A stretch of 7,429 bases of DNA from Acidimicrobiales bacterium (GTDB taxonomy: Bacteria > Actinomycetota > Acidimicrobiia > Acidimicrobiales > SHLQ01): assembly GCA_013002375.1 (NCBI GenBank), contig JABDJW010000319.1:1-7429 (forward strand), in the 5' to 3' direction. The position numbers were made by a program, and so were the translations under genes. The notes beneath the pieces were generated by a model. It made no database searches and had not been told where the DNA came from. It was given only the letters and a program-made list of their open reading frames with translations. Positions 1-6,168 of the stretch are shown here, piece after piece (the stretch's first letter is position 1; every line of letters begins with the position of its first letter).

Positions 1-404
1 TTGCGCAACACCCGATCGAGCGAGGTTCCGGTGAACGGGGTGAGGCCGTGCAGCCGGGGCATGTCGATGTCGGCCGGCTCGACGCCGAGTTCGGGGATGA
101 CCTCGGCCGCGGCCGAGCCGTCGACCATGGCTCGGGCCGATTCCGCGGTGGCGGTCAAAATGCGGGCGTTGTTCTTGCGGCCGGCGCCGTCGGAGCGCGA
201 GATCGCCCGACAGTGCACGACCCGGGCACCGGCCGTGCGGGCCCCGCGCACCACCGCGGCGACGTTGTCGATGACGCCGGTGGAAACCATCAGATCGCGC
301 AGCTCGGTCATCATGGCGAGGTCGCCGGTGACGCCGCGCTGCATCTCCATTGCGATGACCGCAGTCGTCGGCGGTGCGAGGAGGTCAGCGAGCGCGGGAG
401 CCAT
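1..404 (-). CDS. Isochorismatase-like (cysteine hydrolase superfamily) protein, N-terminal part
   Basis: The reverse strand encodes 134 residues from an ATG at 404 and is still open at the window edge. The N-terminal strand TTAVIAMEMQRGV (residues 13-25) aligns with the TALLVIDMQ strand of isochorismatase-like hydrolases. VVHCRA (62-67) fits the second core strand, and RLHGLTPFTGTSLDRVLR (117-134) matches the segment just before the active-site loop. The catalytic Asp that normally precedes MQ is Glu20 here, and I see no obvious equivalent of the catalytic Lys near 117-118. The cysteine region lies outside the window. Members hydrolyse amide or vinyl-ether bonds in small cytosolic molecules, but substrate and even activity are open here. 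The start overlaps the HD gene's stop as TGATG, and GGAG at 412-415 (reverse strand) sits 7 nt upstream, so the two genes are probably translationally coupled. Family assignment is fairly firm; function is not. Confidence 0.75.
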   Translation of the reverse strand, partial: MAPALADLLAPPTTAVIAMEMQRGVTGDLAMMTELRDLMVSTGVIDNVAAVVRGARTAGARVVHCRAISRSDGAGRKNNARILTATAESARAMVDGSAAAEVIPELGVEPADIDMPRLHGLTPFTGTSLDRVLR

Positions 405-1216
405 CAGCCGGCTCCGGGGTGTTCGGGTTGGTCGGCCCACCACTCATCGAGCCGCTTCTCGAGCAGATCGCGCTCGAGGGTGCCTTCGGCCCGCTTCAGC
501 TCGAGCAGGTACTTGACGGCTCGGCCGACGACCGGTCCGGGCGGGAGATCGAGGTAGGCCATGACCGCGTTGCCGTCCATGTCGGGGCGTTCGGCGGCGC
601 GACGGTCGGCCTCGGCCAACTCGGCGATGCGGGCCTCGATACTGTCGACATGCTCCTGCAACTCGAGCCGCTTGCGGGGATTACGGGTCGTGCAGTCGCA
701 CCGCACCAAGATGTTGAGCTTGCCCAGGAGATGACCGGCATCGCGGGCGTAGCGGCGCACCGCGGAATCGGACCACCCGTCGGCATACCCCTTGAACCGG
801 CCCGAGATCCGGACCAACTCGCTCACATCATCGACGAGTTGTTCGTCGTATCCGAGCTCGGTGAGCCGCTTTCGCGCCATGCGGGCACCGACCGCTTCGT
901 GATGCCGGAAGGTCACGCCATGCTCGTCGATGCGGCGGGTCTTGGGCTTGCCGATGTCGTGGAAGAGCGCCGACAGCCGGACCTCGAGATCGGCCGGGGT
1001 GTTGCCGACCACGGCGATGGTGTGGCTGAGTACGTCCTTGTGCTTGTGGATCGGATCCTGCTCCATGCGCAGGGCATCGAGCTCGGGTACGAGTCGTTCC
1101 ATGCGGCCATCGTCGACCGCGGCCCACAGCGCCCCGCGGACATCGTCGGCCATCACGATGGCGGTGAGTTCGGCCGCGGTGTCGGCGGTCGGCGGAGGCG
1201 AAGAGGTGGCAGCCAT
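404..1216 (-). CDS. Stand-alone HD-domain protein, like the C-terminal half of CCA tRNA nucleotidyltransferase
   Basis: This 270-aa protein has a low-complexity N-terminus (1-16). Residues 20-52 resemble the neck of CCA-adding enzymes (GRMERLVPELDALRMEQ), and an HD phosphohydrolase domain follows. Likely metal ligands are a His in PIHKHKD (57 or 59), H86-D87 in LFHDIGKPKT, and H105/H106. CDCTTRNPRKR (173-183), MDGNAVMAYLDLPPGPVVGRA (213-233) and the final EWW (258-260) are all features I associate with actinobacterial PcnA/CCA enzymes of roughly 470-490 aa. The N-terminal polymerase domain is absent, so this protein should not add CCA. HD domains of bacterial CCA enzymes can act on 2',3'-cyclic phosphates and phosphomonoesters, so an RNA-end or nucleotide phosphohydrolase is the best guess. 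I chose the start at 1216 because frame extension upstream would run antisense through the SDR gene. No Shine-Dalgarno precedes it; TACACT 10 nt upstream suggests a very short leader. It leads a two-gene operon. Confidence 0.88.
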   Translation of the reverse strand: MAATSSPPPTADTAAELTAIVMADDVRGALWAAVDDGRMERLVPELDALRMEQDPIHKHKDVLSHTIAVVGNTPADLEVRLSALFHDIGKPKTRRIDEHGVTFRHHEAVGARMARKRLTELGYDEQLVDDVSELVRISGRFKGYADGWSDSAVRRYARDAGHLLGKLNILVRCDCTTRNPRKRLELQEHVDSIEARIAELAEADRRAAERPDMDGNAVMAYLDLPPGPVVGRAVKYLLELKRAEGTLERDLLEKRLDEWWADQPEHPGAG

Positions 1217-1226
1217 GAACGGATCA

Positions 1227-1232
1227 AGTGTA
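1227..1232 (-). promoter_or_regulatory. Candidate -10 box (TACACT) for the HD-domain gene
   Basis: On the reverse strand TACACT fits the actinobacterial TANNNT -10 consensus and ends 10 nt before the ATG at 1216. Transcription would start only a few bases before the codon, in agreement with the lack of any Shine-Dalgarno there. No convincing -35 box is seen. The box lies in the 27-bp divergent gap and touches the SDR ribosome-binding site. Confidence 0.45.
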
Positions 1233-1238
1233 GAGGTG
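1233..1238 (+). promoter_or_regulatory. Shine-Dalgarno GAGGTG of the SDR gene
   Basis: GAGGTG is a 6-base match to the anti-Shine-Dalgarno complement (AGGAGGTGA) and lies 5 nt before the ATG at 1244. It fixes that start against longer in-frame readings that run antisense through the HD gene. Confidence 0.75.
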
Positions 1239-1243
1239 TACCC

Positions 1244-2029
1244 ATGATTCTCGATTCGTTTCGCCTTGACCAACGAGTTGCCATCGTCACGGCAGCCAGC
1301 AGCGGCATCGGTGCCCGCACCGCGATTGCACTCGCCGAGGTCGGCGCCAGCGTGGTCGTCGGCGCCCGCCGGGCCGATGCGCTGGCCGATGTGGTCGAAC
1401 AGATCGAGGCCGTCGGTGGCCAGGCGCTGCCGGTCGCGGGCAGCCTGGCCGATCGCGACGGCATGGCCACGCTGGTCGATCGCACCGTGGCCGAGTTCGG
1501 CGGGATCGACATCGTGGTCAACAACGCCGGCGGCTCGATGCCGCGGGCCTTCCCCGACGAGACCGAGCAGGCCTTCGAGCAAGCGTTTCATTGGAACGTC
1601 ACCACTGCGTTCAACCTGACCCAGCTGGCCCTCCCCCACCTGCTCGAACGGCCCGGGGCATCGGTGGTGAACATGGCGTCGGTTGCGGGTCAACACGCCA
1701 GTCGCGGATTCGCGGCCTACGGCACGGCCAAGGCGGCGATGATCAAGCTGACCAAACACCTGGCCGCCGATCTCGCGCCCAAGGTGCGGGTGAACGCGGT
1801 CGCCCCCGGCGCCATCCGCACGCCGGCCCTCGAGGGTGTGCTCAACGACGACCTCGAAAAGGCAATGGCCGACGGCACACCGATGAAGCGCATCGGCGAG
1901 GTCGACGACATCGCCGCGGCCGTGCTGTACCTGGCGTCACCCGCGGCCGGCTACGTCACGGGCGAATGCCTCGCCGTCTCCGGCGGCATCCAAGGCTCCA
2001 ACCTCGAGATGGGAATCCCGGATCTGTGA
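1244..2029 (+). CDS. Short-chain dehydrogenase/reductase (classical SDR)
   Basis: The 261-aa length is typical of classical SDRs, which are cytosolic NAD(P)-dependent oxidoreductases of alcohols, sterols or acyl chains. The cofactor motif is TAASSGIG (16-23), with Ala in place of the first Gly of TGxxxGxG. NNAG (93-96) follows, and the catalytic set is N118, S146, Y159 and K163 (YGTAK). VRVNAVAPGAIRTP (181-194) is the usual post-catalytic loop. The C-terminal GYVTGECLAVSGG (236-248) resembles FabG-like family members. Arg42 and Arg43 after the second strand lean towards NADP(H), which is inference. Substrate cannot be read from sequence. The gene is divergent from the HD gene across 27 bp, so its promoter must lie largely inside that gene, and it ends 3 bp from the convergent secreted-protein gene. 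There is no partner gene to suggest a pathway. Confidence 0.95.
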   Translation: MILDSFRLDQRVAIVTAASSGIGARTAIALAEVGASVVVGARRADALADVVEQIEAVGGQALPVAGSLADRDGMATLVDRTVAEFGGIDIVVNNAGGSMPRAFPDETEQAFEQAFHWNVTTAFNLTQLALPHLLERPGASVVNMASVAGQHASRGFAAYGTAKAAMIKLTKHLAADLAPKVRVNAVAPGAIRTPALEGVLNDDLEKAMADGTPMKRIGEVDDIAAAVLYLASPAAGYVTGECLAVSGGIQGSNLEMGIPDL

Positions 2030-2032
2030 GCG

Positions 2033-5000
2033 CTATTCCAGCTCGATGTTGGCCCGGGCGCGGACCAGGTCGACGTGCCCCCGACCATCGATGGCCCTCG
2101 CTTGCACGGTGTAACGGCCGGCCGGCAGGGCGATCGAGGTGTACTGGAAATCGGATCCGCTGCCGCCGGGATTGGTCAGGAAGCCATCGACCCACTGCGG
2201 ATTACCGATCGTGCCGTCCTGGCGCGGACCCTGGCCGGTGTCGCGGTTGCGAATGAAGATCTGCACCCGGCTGACCGAATTGTCGTCGAAGATCCGACCA
2301 CCGACGGCGATCGGGCCGGCCGGTAGCACCGCGCCCTCGGTCGGCGTGTTCATCTGGGTGGTCGGATCGGCGTCGCCGGGGTACACGAAGCAGGTGCAGC
2401 GGGCCCCGCTCACGCTCGGATCGTATTGGCCGACCGAATCCTGGGCGTAGACGTAGACCTCGTAGCGGCTGGCTGCGACGTCGACGCCGAAGCTCCAGTT
2501 GACCGAGGTGGCGCCGGGGTTGTCGACGGTGGTGTCGAGCAAGACCAAGGAGTTTCGGTACACGCCATCGGCATGCAGGTACCGCTTGGCGACCCAGTCG
2601 TAGATCACGACCTTCACCGCGGCCACCCCGTTGTCGTCGGTCGCCGTACCGGCCAGATCGAGCCGGAGTTGCTCGATGTCTTGATCGGTCCGGGGGTTCG
2701 ACGTGAGCACCGTGTCGGGCTGGGCATCGCCCGGTACGACCAGGTTGATGTACTGGCTGGCCTGTTCCTGCCAGACGTTCTCGACCAGGTTGGTGTCGAC
2801 GGCGCGGGCAAGGATCCGGTATCGGCCGGCCGGGAGATCCGGCGTGGTGTAGGTCCAGGTCACCGAGGTGTCGCCCTGCACGCTCACCGGCACGTCGAAG
2901 AATCGGGCCGGCCCGATGAAGCCGCCCGGTAACGGGCCGGTGCGATCGACTTCGTTGCGCACCATCACGCGCACCTTCTGCACACCGAAGTCGTCGGTGG
3001 CGGTGCCGGTGAGGGTGAAGCTGCGGTCGGTGATGCTGATCTCGTTCGCGGGCGAGGTGATCGCGATCGCAGGCGGGTTGTTGCCGGGCTGGATGACGTA
3101 GCTGCGGCGGGCGTCGCTGGGATCGGCGTTGCCGTTCACGTCGATGGCCTTGACCACGACCCGCCAGCGGCCGCTCGGCAGCGTGGTCGAGTAGCTCCAG
3201 CCGGTGCCGGTCGCGCCCGGCGAATCCAGCACCGTCGGGTAGTCGGCGTAGGCGCCGATGCTGCCGTCGGGCCGAAGGTACCCGAGGTTGTCGCGGTCGT
3301 AGAACGCGATCTTGACCGCGGCGACGCCGACATCGTCACTGGCCGAGCCCGAGAACGTGACGTCGTTGCTGGTGAACACGGTGCCGGCCGGGGGGTTTTC
3401 GAGCACGGTGTCGGGCGGCGTGATGTCGCCGGCCGACTGCACCGTGAAGCGCACGCTGGCTTTGACCGGATCGCGGTCGCCATCGACGTCGAAGGCCCGG
3501 GCCCGGACTCGATAGTCGCCGCCCGGCAGCGATGCGGTGTAGTTCCAATCGCTGGTGGTGCCCAGGTTGTTGGTGAGGTTCACCACGATGTTCTGGTACG
3601 CACCGAGCGTGCCGTCGCGACGCAGCCACTGCTTGGTGTCGACGTCCTGCACTTCGATCTGCACCCGATCGATGCCATCGGGGGCAGTGGCGCGCCCCGC
3701 GAACAGAATCGGCGATGTCTCGGTGTAGACCCGGCCGGCCCGCGGCTCGTCGATGAAGGTGTCGAGTTCGTCGGCGCCGCCGACGTTCTGGAAGTCGAGG
3801 ATGCCGTGGCGCCCGACCTCGTTGCCGCCAATGCGGCTGCCATCGTGACCGACGAGCAGACCCCGTTCGATGACGGTGACGGCCTCGACGCCGTGGAAGC
3901 CGCTGGCGCCAGGGTCCCAGTTGAGCGATTTGCCGGTCGCGATGTTGAGGGCACCGAGTTGCTCGCGGGCCACGACTTCATCGCCGAGCACGGTCGGCCC
4001 GAGGCCTTGGCCGGCGCCGTAGTTGATGTCGGGATCGCCCGGGAAGGGATCGGTGGAGCCGGGTGCCTCTTGGTACTGGAAGTGGCCGCCGACGTACACC
4101 GCCGATTCCGAGATGTCGACGGCATACATGCTGTCGAAGTGGCGCGAGACCCAGTCGGGCTGCTGGTTGTCACCGCCGCTCCTGAAGAACTTCACCGCAC
4201 TGTCGTTGGTCGGCGGATTGTCGCCGCCGGTCGCGACCAGCACGAAGAACGAATCGTCGGGCGAGAGGGCACCGTCGGTCACCTGCACCTGGCCACCGGT
4301 GTTGGGCAGTTCGTCCTCGTAGAGACGAGTGCGCCAGGGCAACAAGGTTGCGGTGGGCCCGGACACGTCGATGAGCGCGGCACCGACGCGCCGTTGACCA
4401 TCGACGTCGAGCGCGGTGTGGACGGCGAGCAAGGTGTTGTTGTCCGACGTGAGATCGAGGCTGAACACGTTGACCTGGCCACCGCGACCGATCGGGCCGG
4501 TGAGCGGAAGGTTGAAGCCGGAATCGACCTGACCGGTGGTGGCATCGACCGCCGCGAGATGGAGACGGGATTGCCCCTTGATCACCTTGAAGTTGCCGCC
4601 GACGTACAGCTTGCCGTTGCCGATGGCGAGGGACTGCACGGCCGAGAACGCGTTGGCGCTGAAGGTGGTGTCGAGCGAACCGTCGGCGTTGAGCTTGGCC
4701 ACCTTGCGTCGGGTGGCGCCGTCGACGTTGGTGAACTTGCCGCCGATGTAGACCGCATCGCCGTTGGGTGCGGAAACCGCAACGGCGACTTCGCGATCGA
4801 CGACCGGCCGGAAGTCGGTGTCCAGCTGGCCGGAATCGAGGAAGTAGGCCGCGACGTACGGCTGGTCGTAGGTGACGCCCCCCTGTTCGATCTGGGTGAA
4901 CGTGCCGACGACGACGATACGGTTACCGACCTGCTCGGCGTCGGTGACCGTGCCGTCGAGGACCTTCGGTGTGTCGGTGCGGGTCTGCTGGGGAACCAGC

Positions 5001-5128
5001 GAATCGGCATGGGTTGCCGCGCCGGCCGCGGTGATCGGCACGAAGGTGACAAGGGTGGCCAGCAACGCAAAGATGATGGCCATCGCGCTGGCGCGCGGAT
5101 TGTTCGTTGTCCGCCGGGGACGCAACAT
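2033..5128 (-). CDS. Large predicted secreted protein: delta-60/beta-propeller domain plus five Ig-like modules
   Basis: From the ATG at 5128 the product is 1,031 aa. Residues 1-37 form a Sec signal peptide: a basic stretch (LRPRR), a hydrophobic run from AMAIIFALL to TFVPI, and a probable cleavage at AGA|A. Residues about 55-450 carry repeated blade-like units (VYIGGKFTNVDGATRR, LYVGGNFKVIKG, VYVGGHFQ), each followed by ATTG-like turns and LDTxF, the pattern of delta-60 repeats (DUF5122-like propellers). Residues about 453-1031 are five Ig-like modules. There is no sortase motif, lipobox or C-terminal membrane segment, so the protein is probably released or loosely attached. The mature protein has only two cysteines, in a CTC at 911-913. 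A role in surface binding or matrix is inference; no catalytic motif is visible. A GTG 12 codons upstream (5164) is possible, but only the 5128 ATG has a GAGG ribosome-binding site, 9 nt away. The gene is monocistronic. Confidence 0.9.
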   Translation of the reverse strand: MLRPRRTTNNPRASAMAIIFALLATLVTFVPITAAGAATHADSLVPQQTRTDTPKVLDGTVTDAEQVGNRIVVVGTFTQIEQGGVTYDQPYVAAYFLDSGQLDTDFRPVVDREVAVAVSAPNGDAVYIGGKFTNVDGATRRKVAKLNADGSLDTTFSANAFSAVQSLAIGNGKLYVGGNFKVIKGQSRLHLAAVDATTGQVDSGFNLPLTGPIGRGGQVNVFSLDLTSDNNTLLAVHTALDVDGQRRVGAALIDVSGPTATLLPWRTRLYEDELPNTGGQVQVTDGALSPDDSFFVLVATGGDNPPTNDSAVKFFRSGGDNQQPDWVSRHFDSMYAVDISESAVYVGGHFQYQEAPGSTDPFPGDPDINYGAGQGLGPTVLGDEVVAREQLGALNIATGKSLNWDPGASGFHGVEAVTVIERGLLVGHDGSRIGGNEVGRHGILDFQNVGGADELDTFIDEPRAGRVYTETSPILFAGRATAPDGIDRVQIEVQDVDTKQWLRRDGTLGAYQNIVVNLTNNLGTTSDWNYTASLPGGDYRVRARAFDVDGDRDPVKASVRFTVQSAGDITPPDTVLENPPAGTVFTSNDVTFSGSASDDVGVAAVKIAFYDRDNLGYLRPDGSIGAYADYPTVLDSPGATGTGWSYSTTLPSGRWRVVVKAIDVNGNADPSDARRSYVIQPGNNPPAIAITSPANEISITDRSFTLTGTATDDFGVQKVRVMVRNEVDRTGPLPGGFIGPARFFDVPVSVQGDTSVTWTYTTPDLPAGRYRILARAVDTNLVENVWQEQASQYINLVVPGDAQPDTVLTSNPRTDQDIEQLRLDLAGTATDDNGVAAVKVVIYDWVAKRYLHADGVYRNSLVLLDTTVDNPGATSVNWSFGVDVAASRYEVYVYAQDSVGQYDPSVSGARCTCFVYPGDADPTTQMNTPTEGAVLPAGPIAVGGRIFDDNSVSRVQIFIRNRDTGQGPRQDGTIGNPQWVDGFLTNPGGSGSDFQYTSIALPAGRYTVQARAIDGRGHVDLVRARANIELE
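2036..3772 (-). repeat. Five tandem Ig-like modules encoded in the secreted protein gene
   Basis: The modules occupy, in protein order, about 3772-3425, 3424-3083, 3082-2726, 2725-2372 and 2371-2036, each 112-119 residues. Shared landmarks are a P-rich entry (PPDTVLENPPAGT), GxAxDDxGVxxVxI in the first half, a DGxxG segment near the middle (DGTLGAY, DGSIGAY, DGTIGNP; changed in modules 3 and 4), an aromatic-tyrosine strand (WNYTASLPGG, WSYSTTLPSG, FQYTSIALPAG) and GRYxVxARAxD before the linker. Divergence between units is high, so this is an old duplication and not a recent DNA-level repeat. Module edges are my reading and may shift by a few residues. Confidence 0.8.
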
Positions 5129-5137
5129 GCTGGGAAG

Positions 5138-5141
5138 CCTC
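5138..5141 (-). promoter_or_regulatory. Shine-Dalgarno GAGG that decides the secreted protein's start
   Basis: The reverse strand reads GAGG, then nine bases, then ATG at 5128. The upstream GTG candidate at 5164 has no comparable site, so the shorter protein, which has a normal-length signal peptide, is preferred. Confidence 0.55.
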
Positions 5142-5237
5142 AGTTGGGTAGATGAGAGATACACGAAGTAAATCGTCGAAGCATGAGAGTACTCAAGAGT
5201 CGCCCGAAAGGGAAGAAATACTTCAGTTGGGGGTAGA
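5140..5237. repeat. Direct repeats in the secreted-protein/glycosylase divergent region
   Basis: TCAGTTGGGTAGA at 5140-5152 recurs as TCAGTTGGGGGTAGA at 5223-5237, the same except for two inserted G. Between them ATGAGAG occurs at 5152-5158 and again at 5183-5189, 31 bp apart, about three helical turns. GAGTACTC at 5187-5194 is a perfect 8-bp palindrome beside the candidate -35 box. The stretch 5151-5220 has 31 G/C in 70 bases (44%), well below its neighbours. The arrangement looks like regulator binding sites, but no family of regulator can be named. Confidence 0.5.
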
Positions 5238-6135
5238 ACCAGCCGAAGATGGTTCTACCAGTGCGAGTGGAGGCCTCCGCGCCACGGCCTATCCGCTCAA
5301 AGACGCGCCCATCATAGGCGGATCAGGGCTGCTCTGGACCACCCGGACGCCCGACGGGCCGGGAACACTCCAGGTGGTGCAACTACGGAACGATCCAGCG
5401 GAGGGTGCGATCTTGCGACTTCGGGCCTGGGGGCCGGGCACCGACCGGGTGTTCGAGCAGGCGCCGAAACTCCTGGGTTCCGAGGACGATCGCAGCACGT
5501 TCAAGCCCCAGCACGACATCATCGCCGATGCCCACCGGCGCAATCCCGGCTTTCGGATCGGCCGCACCGACCGGGTGCTCGACGCACTGGTCCCGGCGAT
5601 CCTCGGTCAGAAGATCCAGTCGAAGCTGGCCAACGAGTCGCTCCGCAAGCTCAGTTGGTATTTCGGCGAGCGAGCACCGGGGCCCCACAAGCTCTGGCTG
5701 CAACCGACACCCGAACGGCTGGCCGAGCTGCCGTTCCACGACTGGCACCGCATCAACGTCGAGCGGAAACGGGCCACGATCATCCGGCGGGCCGCCGAGC
5801 GGGCCAACCGGATCGAGGAGTGCGCGTCGATGACACCGACCGATGCGGCCCGTCGACTCCAGGCCTTCGCCGGCATCGGCCCGTGGACGACCGCCCGCAC
5901 CCTGATGCCGGCGATCGGCGACGCCGATTCGGTCATGGTCGGCGACTTCCATTTGAAGAACACGGTCAGCTGGGCGCTGGCCGGCGAGCCCCGGGGCACC
6001 GATGAACGCATGCTCGAACTGCTCGAGCCCTACGCCGGCCACCGCGGACGGGTCACCATGCTGCTCAAGATGGCCGGGGTCAAAGCACCGGCCTACGGCC
6101 CCCGCCTCAGCCACATGCACTTCGAAGATCGCTGA
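5152..6135 (+). CDS. AlkA-like DNA-3-methyladenine glycosylase (HhH-GPD superfamily)
   Basis: The longest reading is 327 aa. Base-excision glycosylases of this superfamily remove alkylated purines from DNA. WTTRTPDGPGTL (62-73) matches the N-terminal sheet of actinobacterial members. VPAILGQKIQSKLANES (147-163) is the core helix region. LQAFAGIGPWTTART (236-250) is the helix-hairpin-helix, and Asp265 in VMVGDFHLKN is the expected catalytic aspartate. LEPYAGHRGRVTMLL (291-305) is a family-typical end. No iron-sulfur cysteine cluster is present, which fits AlkA and not EndoIII or MutY. The start is doubtful: codons up to about 5268 have mostly A/T third positions and rare codons (AGA, ATA), unlike the rest. 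A TTG at 5227 would remove 25 residues. No alkylation-response gene (ada) is adjacent. It is read divergently from the secreted protein gene. Confidence 0.9.
   Translation: MRDTRSKSSKHESTQESPEREEILQLGVEPAEDGSTSASGGLRATAYPLKDAPIIGGSGLLWTTRTPDGPGTLQVVQLRNDPAEGAILRLRAWGPGTDRVFEQAPKLLGSEDDRSTFKPQHDIIADAHRRNPGFRIGRTDRVLDALVPAILGQKIQSKLANESLRKLSWYFGERAPGPHKLWLQPTPERLAELPFHDWHRINVERKRATIIRRAAERANRIEECASMTPTDAARRLQAFAGIGPWTTARTLMPAIGDADSVMVGDFHLKNTVSWALAGEPRGTDERMLELLEPYAGHRGRVTMLLKMAGVKAPAYGPRLSHMHFEDR
5167..5196 (-). promoter_or_regulatory. Candidate sigma-70-type promoter of the secreted protein gene
   Basis: The reverse strand has TTGAGT (5196-5191) as -35 and TTTACT (5172-5167) as -10, each 4 of 6 to consensus, with an 18-bp spacer. 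Initiation near 5160 would give a leader of about 32 nt ending in the GAGG site. One ATGAGAG repeat lies in the spacer and another just downstream of the predicted start, so binding there could block the promoter. Confidence 0.4.
5232..5259. promoter_or_regulatory. 9-bp inverted repeat, possible operator or RNA hairpin
   Basis: GGTAGAACC (5232-5240) and GGTTCTACC (5251-5259) are exact reverse complements around a 10-nt centre. There is no following T-run, so it is not a typical terminator. The left arm overlaps the second direct repeat. It lies near the uncertain 5' end of the glycosylase gene, so it could be an operator or a hairpin close to the ribosome-binding region. Confidence 0.45.
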
Positions 6136-6165
6136 GCCGCCAGAACAAACGCCGCCAGAACAAAC
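6136..6165. repeat. Perfect 2 x 15-bp tandem repeat
   Basis: GCCGCCAGAACAAAC occurs at 6136-6150 and 6151-6165 without mismatch, starting directly after the glycosylase stop codon. The next 15 bases (6166-6180) keep the GxCGCC start and then diverge, which suggests the array merges into the following 13-bp repeats. Confidence 0.85.
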
Positions 6166-6168
6166 GTC

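Noticed and set aside
1..557. Two overlapping forward open frames at the left edge
   Set aside because: They lack any domain, are Arg/Ala/Ser or Gly/Arg rich, and lie opposite the convincing isochorismatase-like and HD frames.
374..1243. Forward-strand frame continuous with the SDR, adding about 290 residues
   Set aside because: It is the mirror of the HD gene. The SDR begins at the ATG preceded by GAGGTG, and its fold starts within the first 12 residues after it.
1217..1759. A 181-codon in-frame upstream extension of the HD protein on the reverse strand
   Set aside because: It runs antisense through the SDR gene, whose motifs are unmistakable, and the extension resembles no nucleotidyltransferase domain.
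3806..5155. 449-residue forward frame opposite the secreted protein gene
   Set aside because: Long antisense frames are expected in high-GC DNA. Its composition is biased and domainless, while the opposite strand encodes a signal peptide and propeller repeats.
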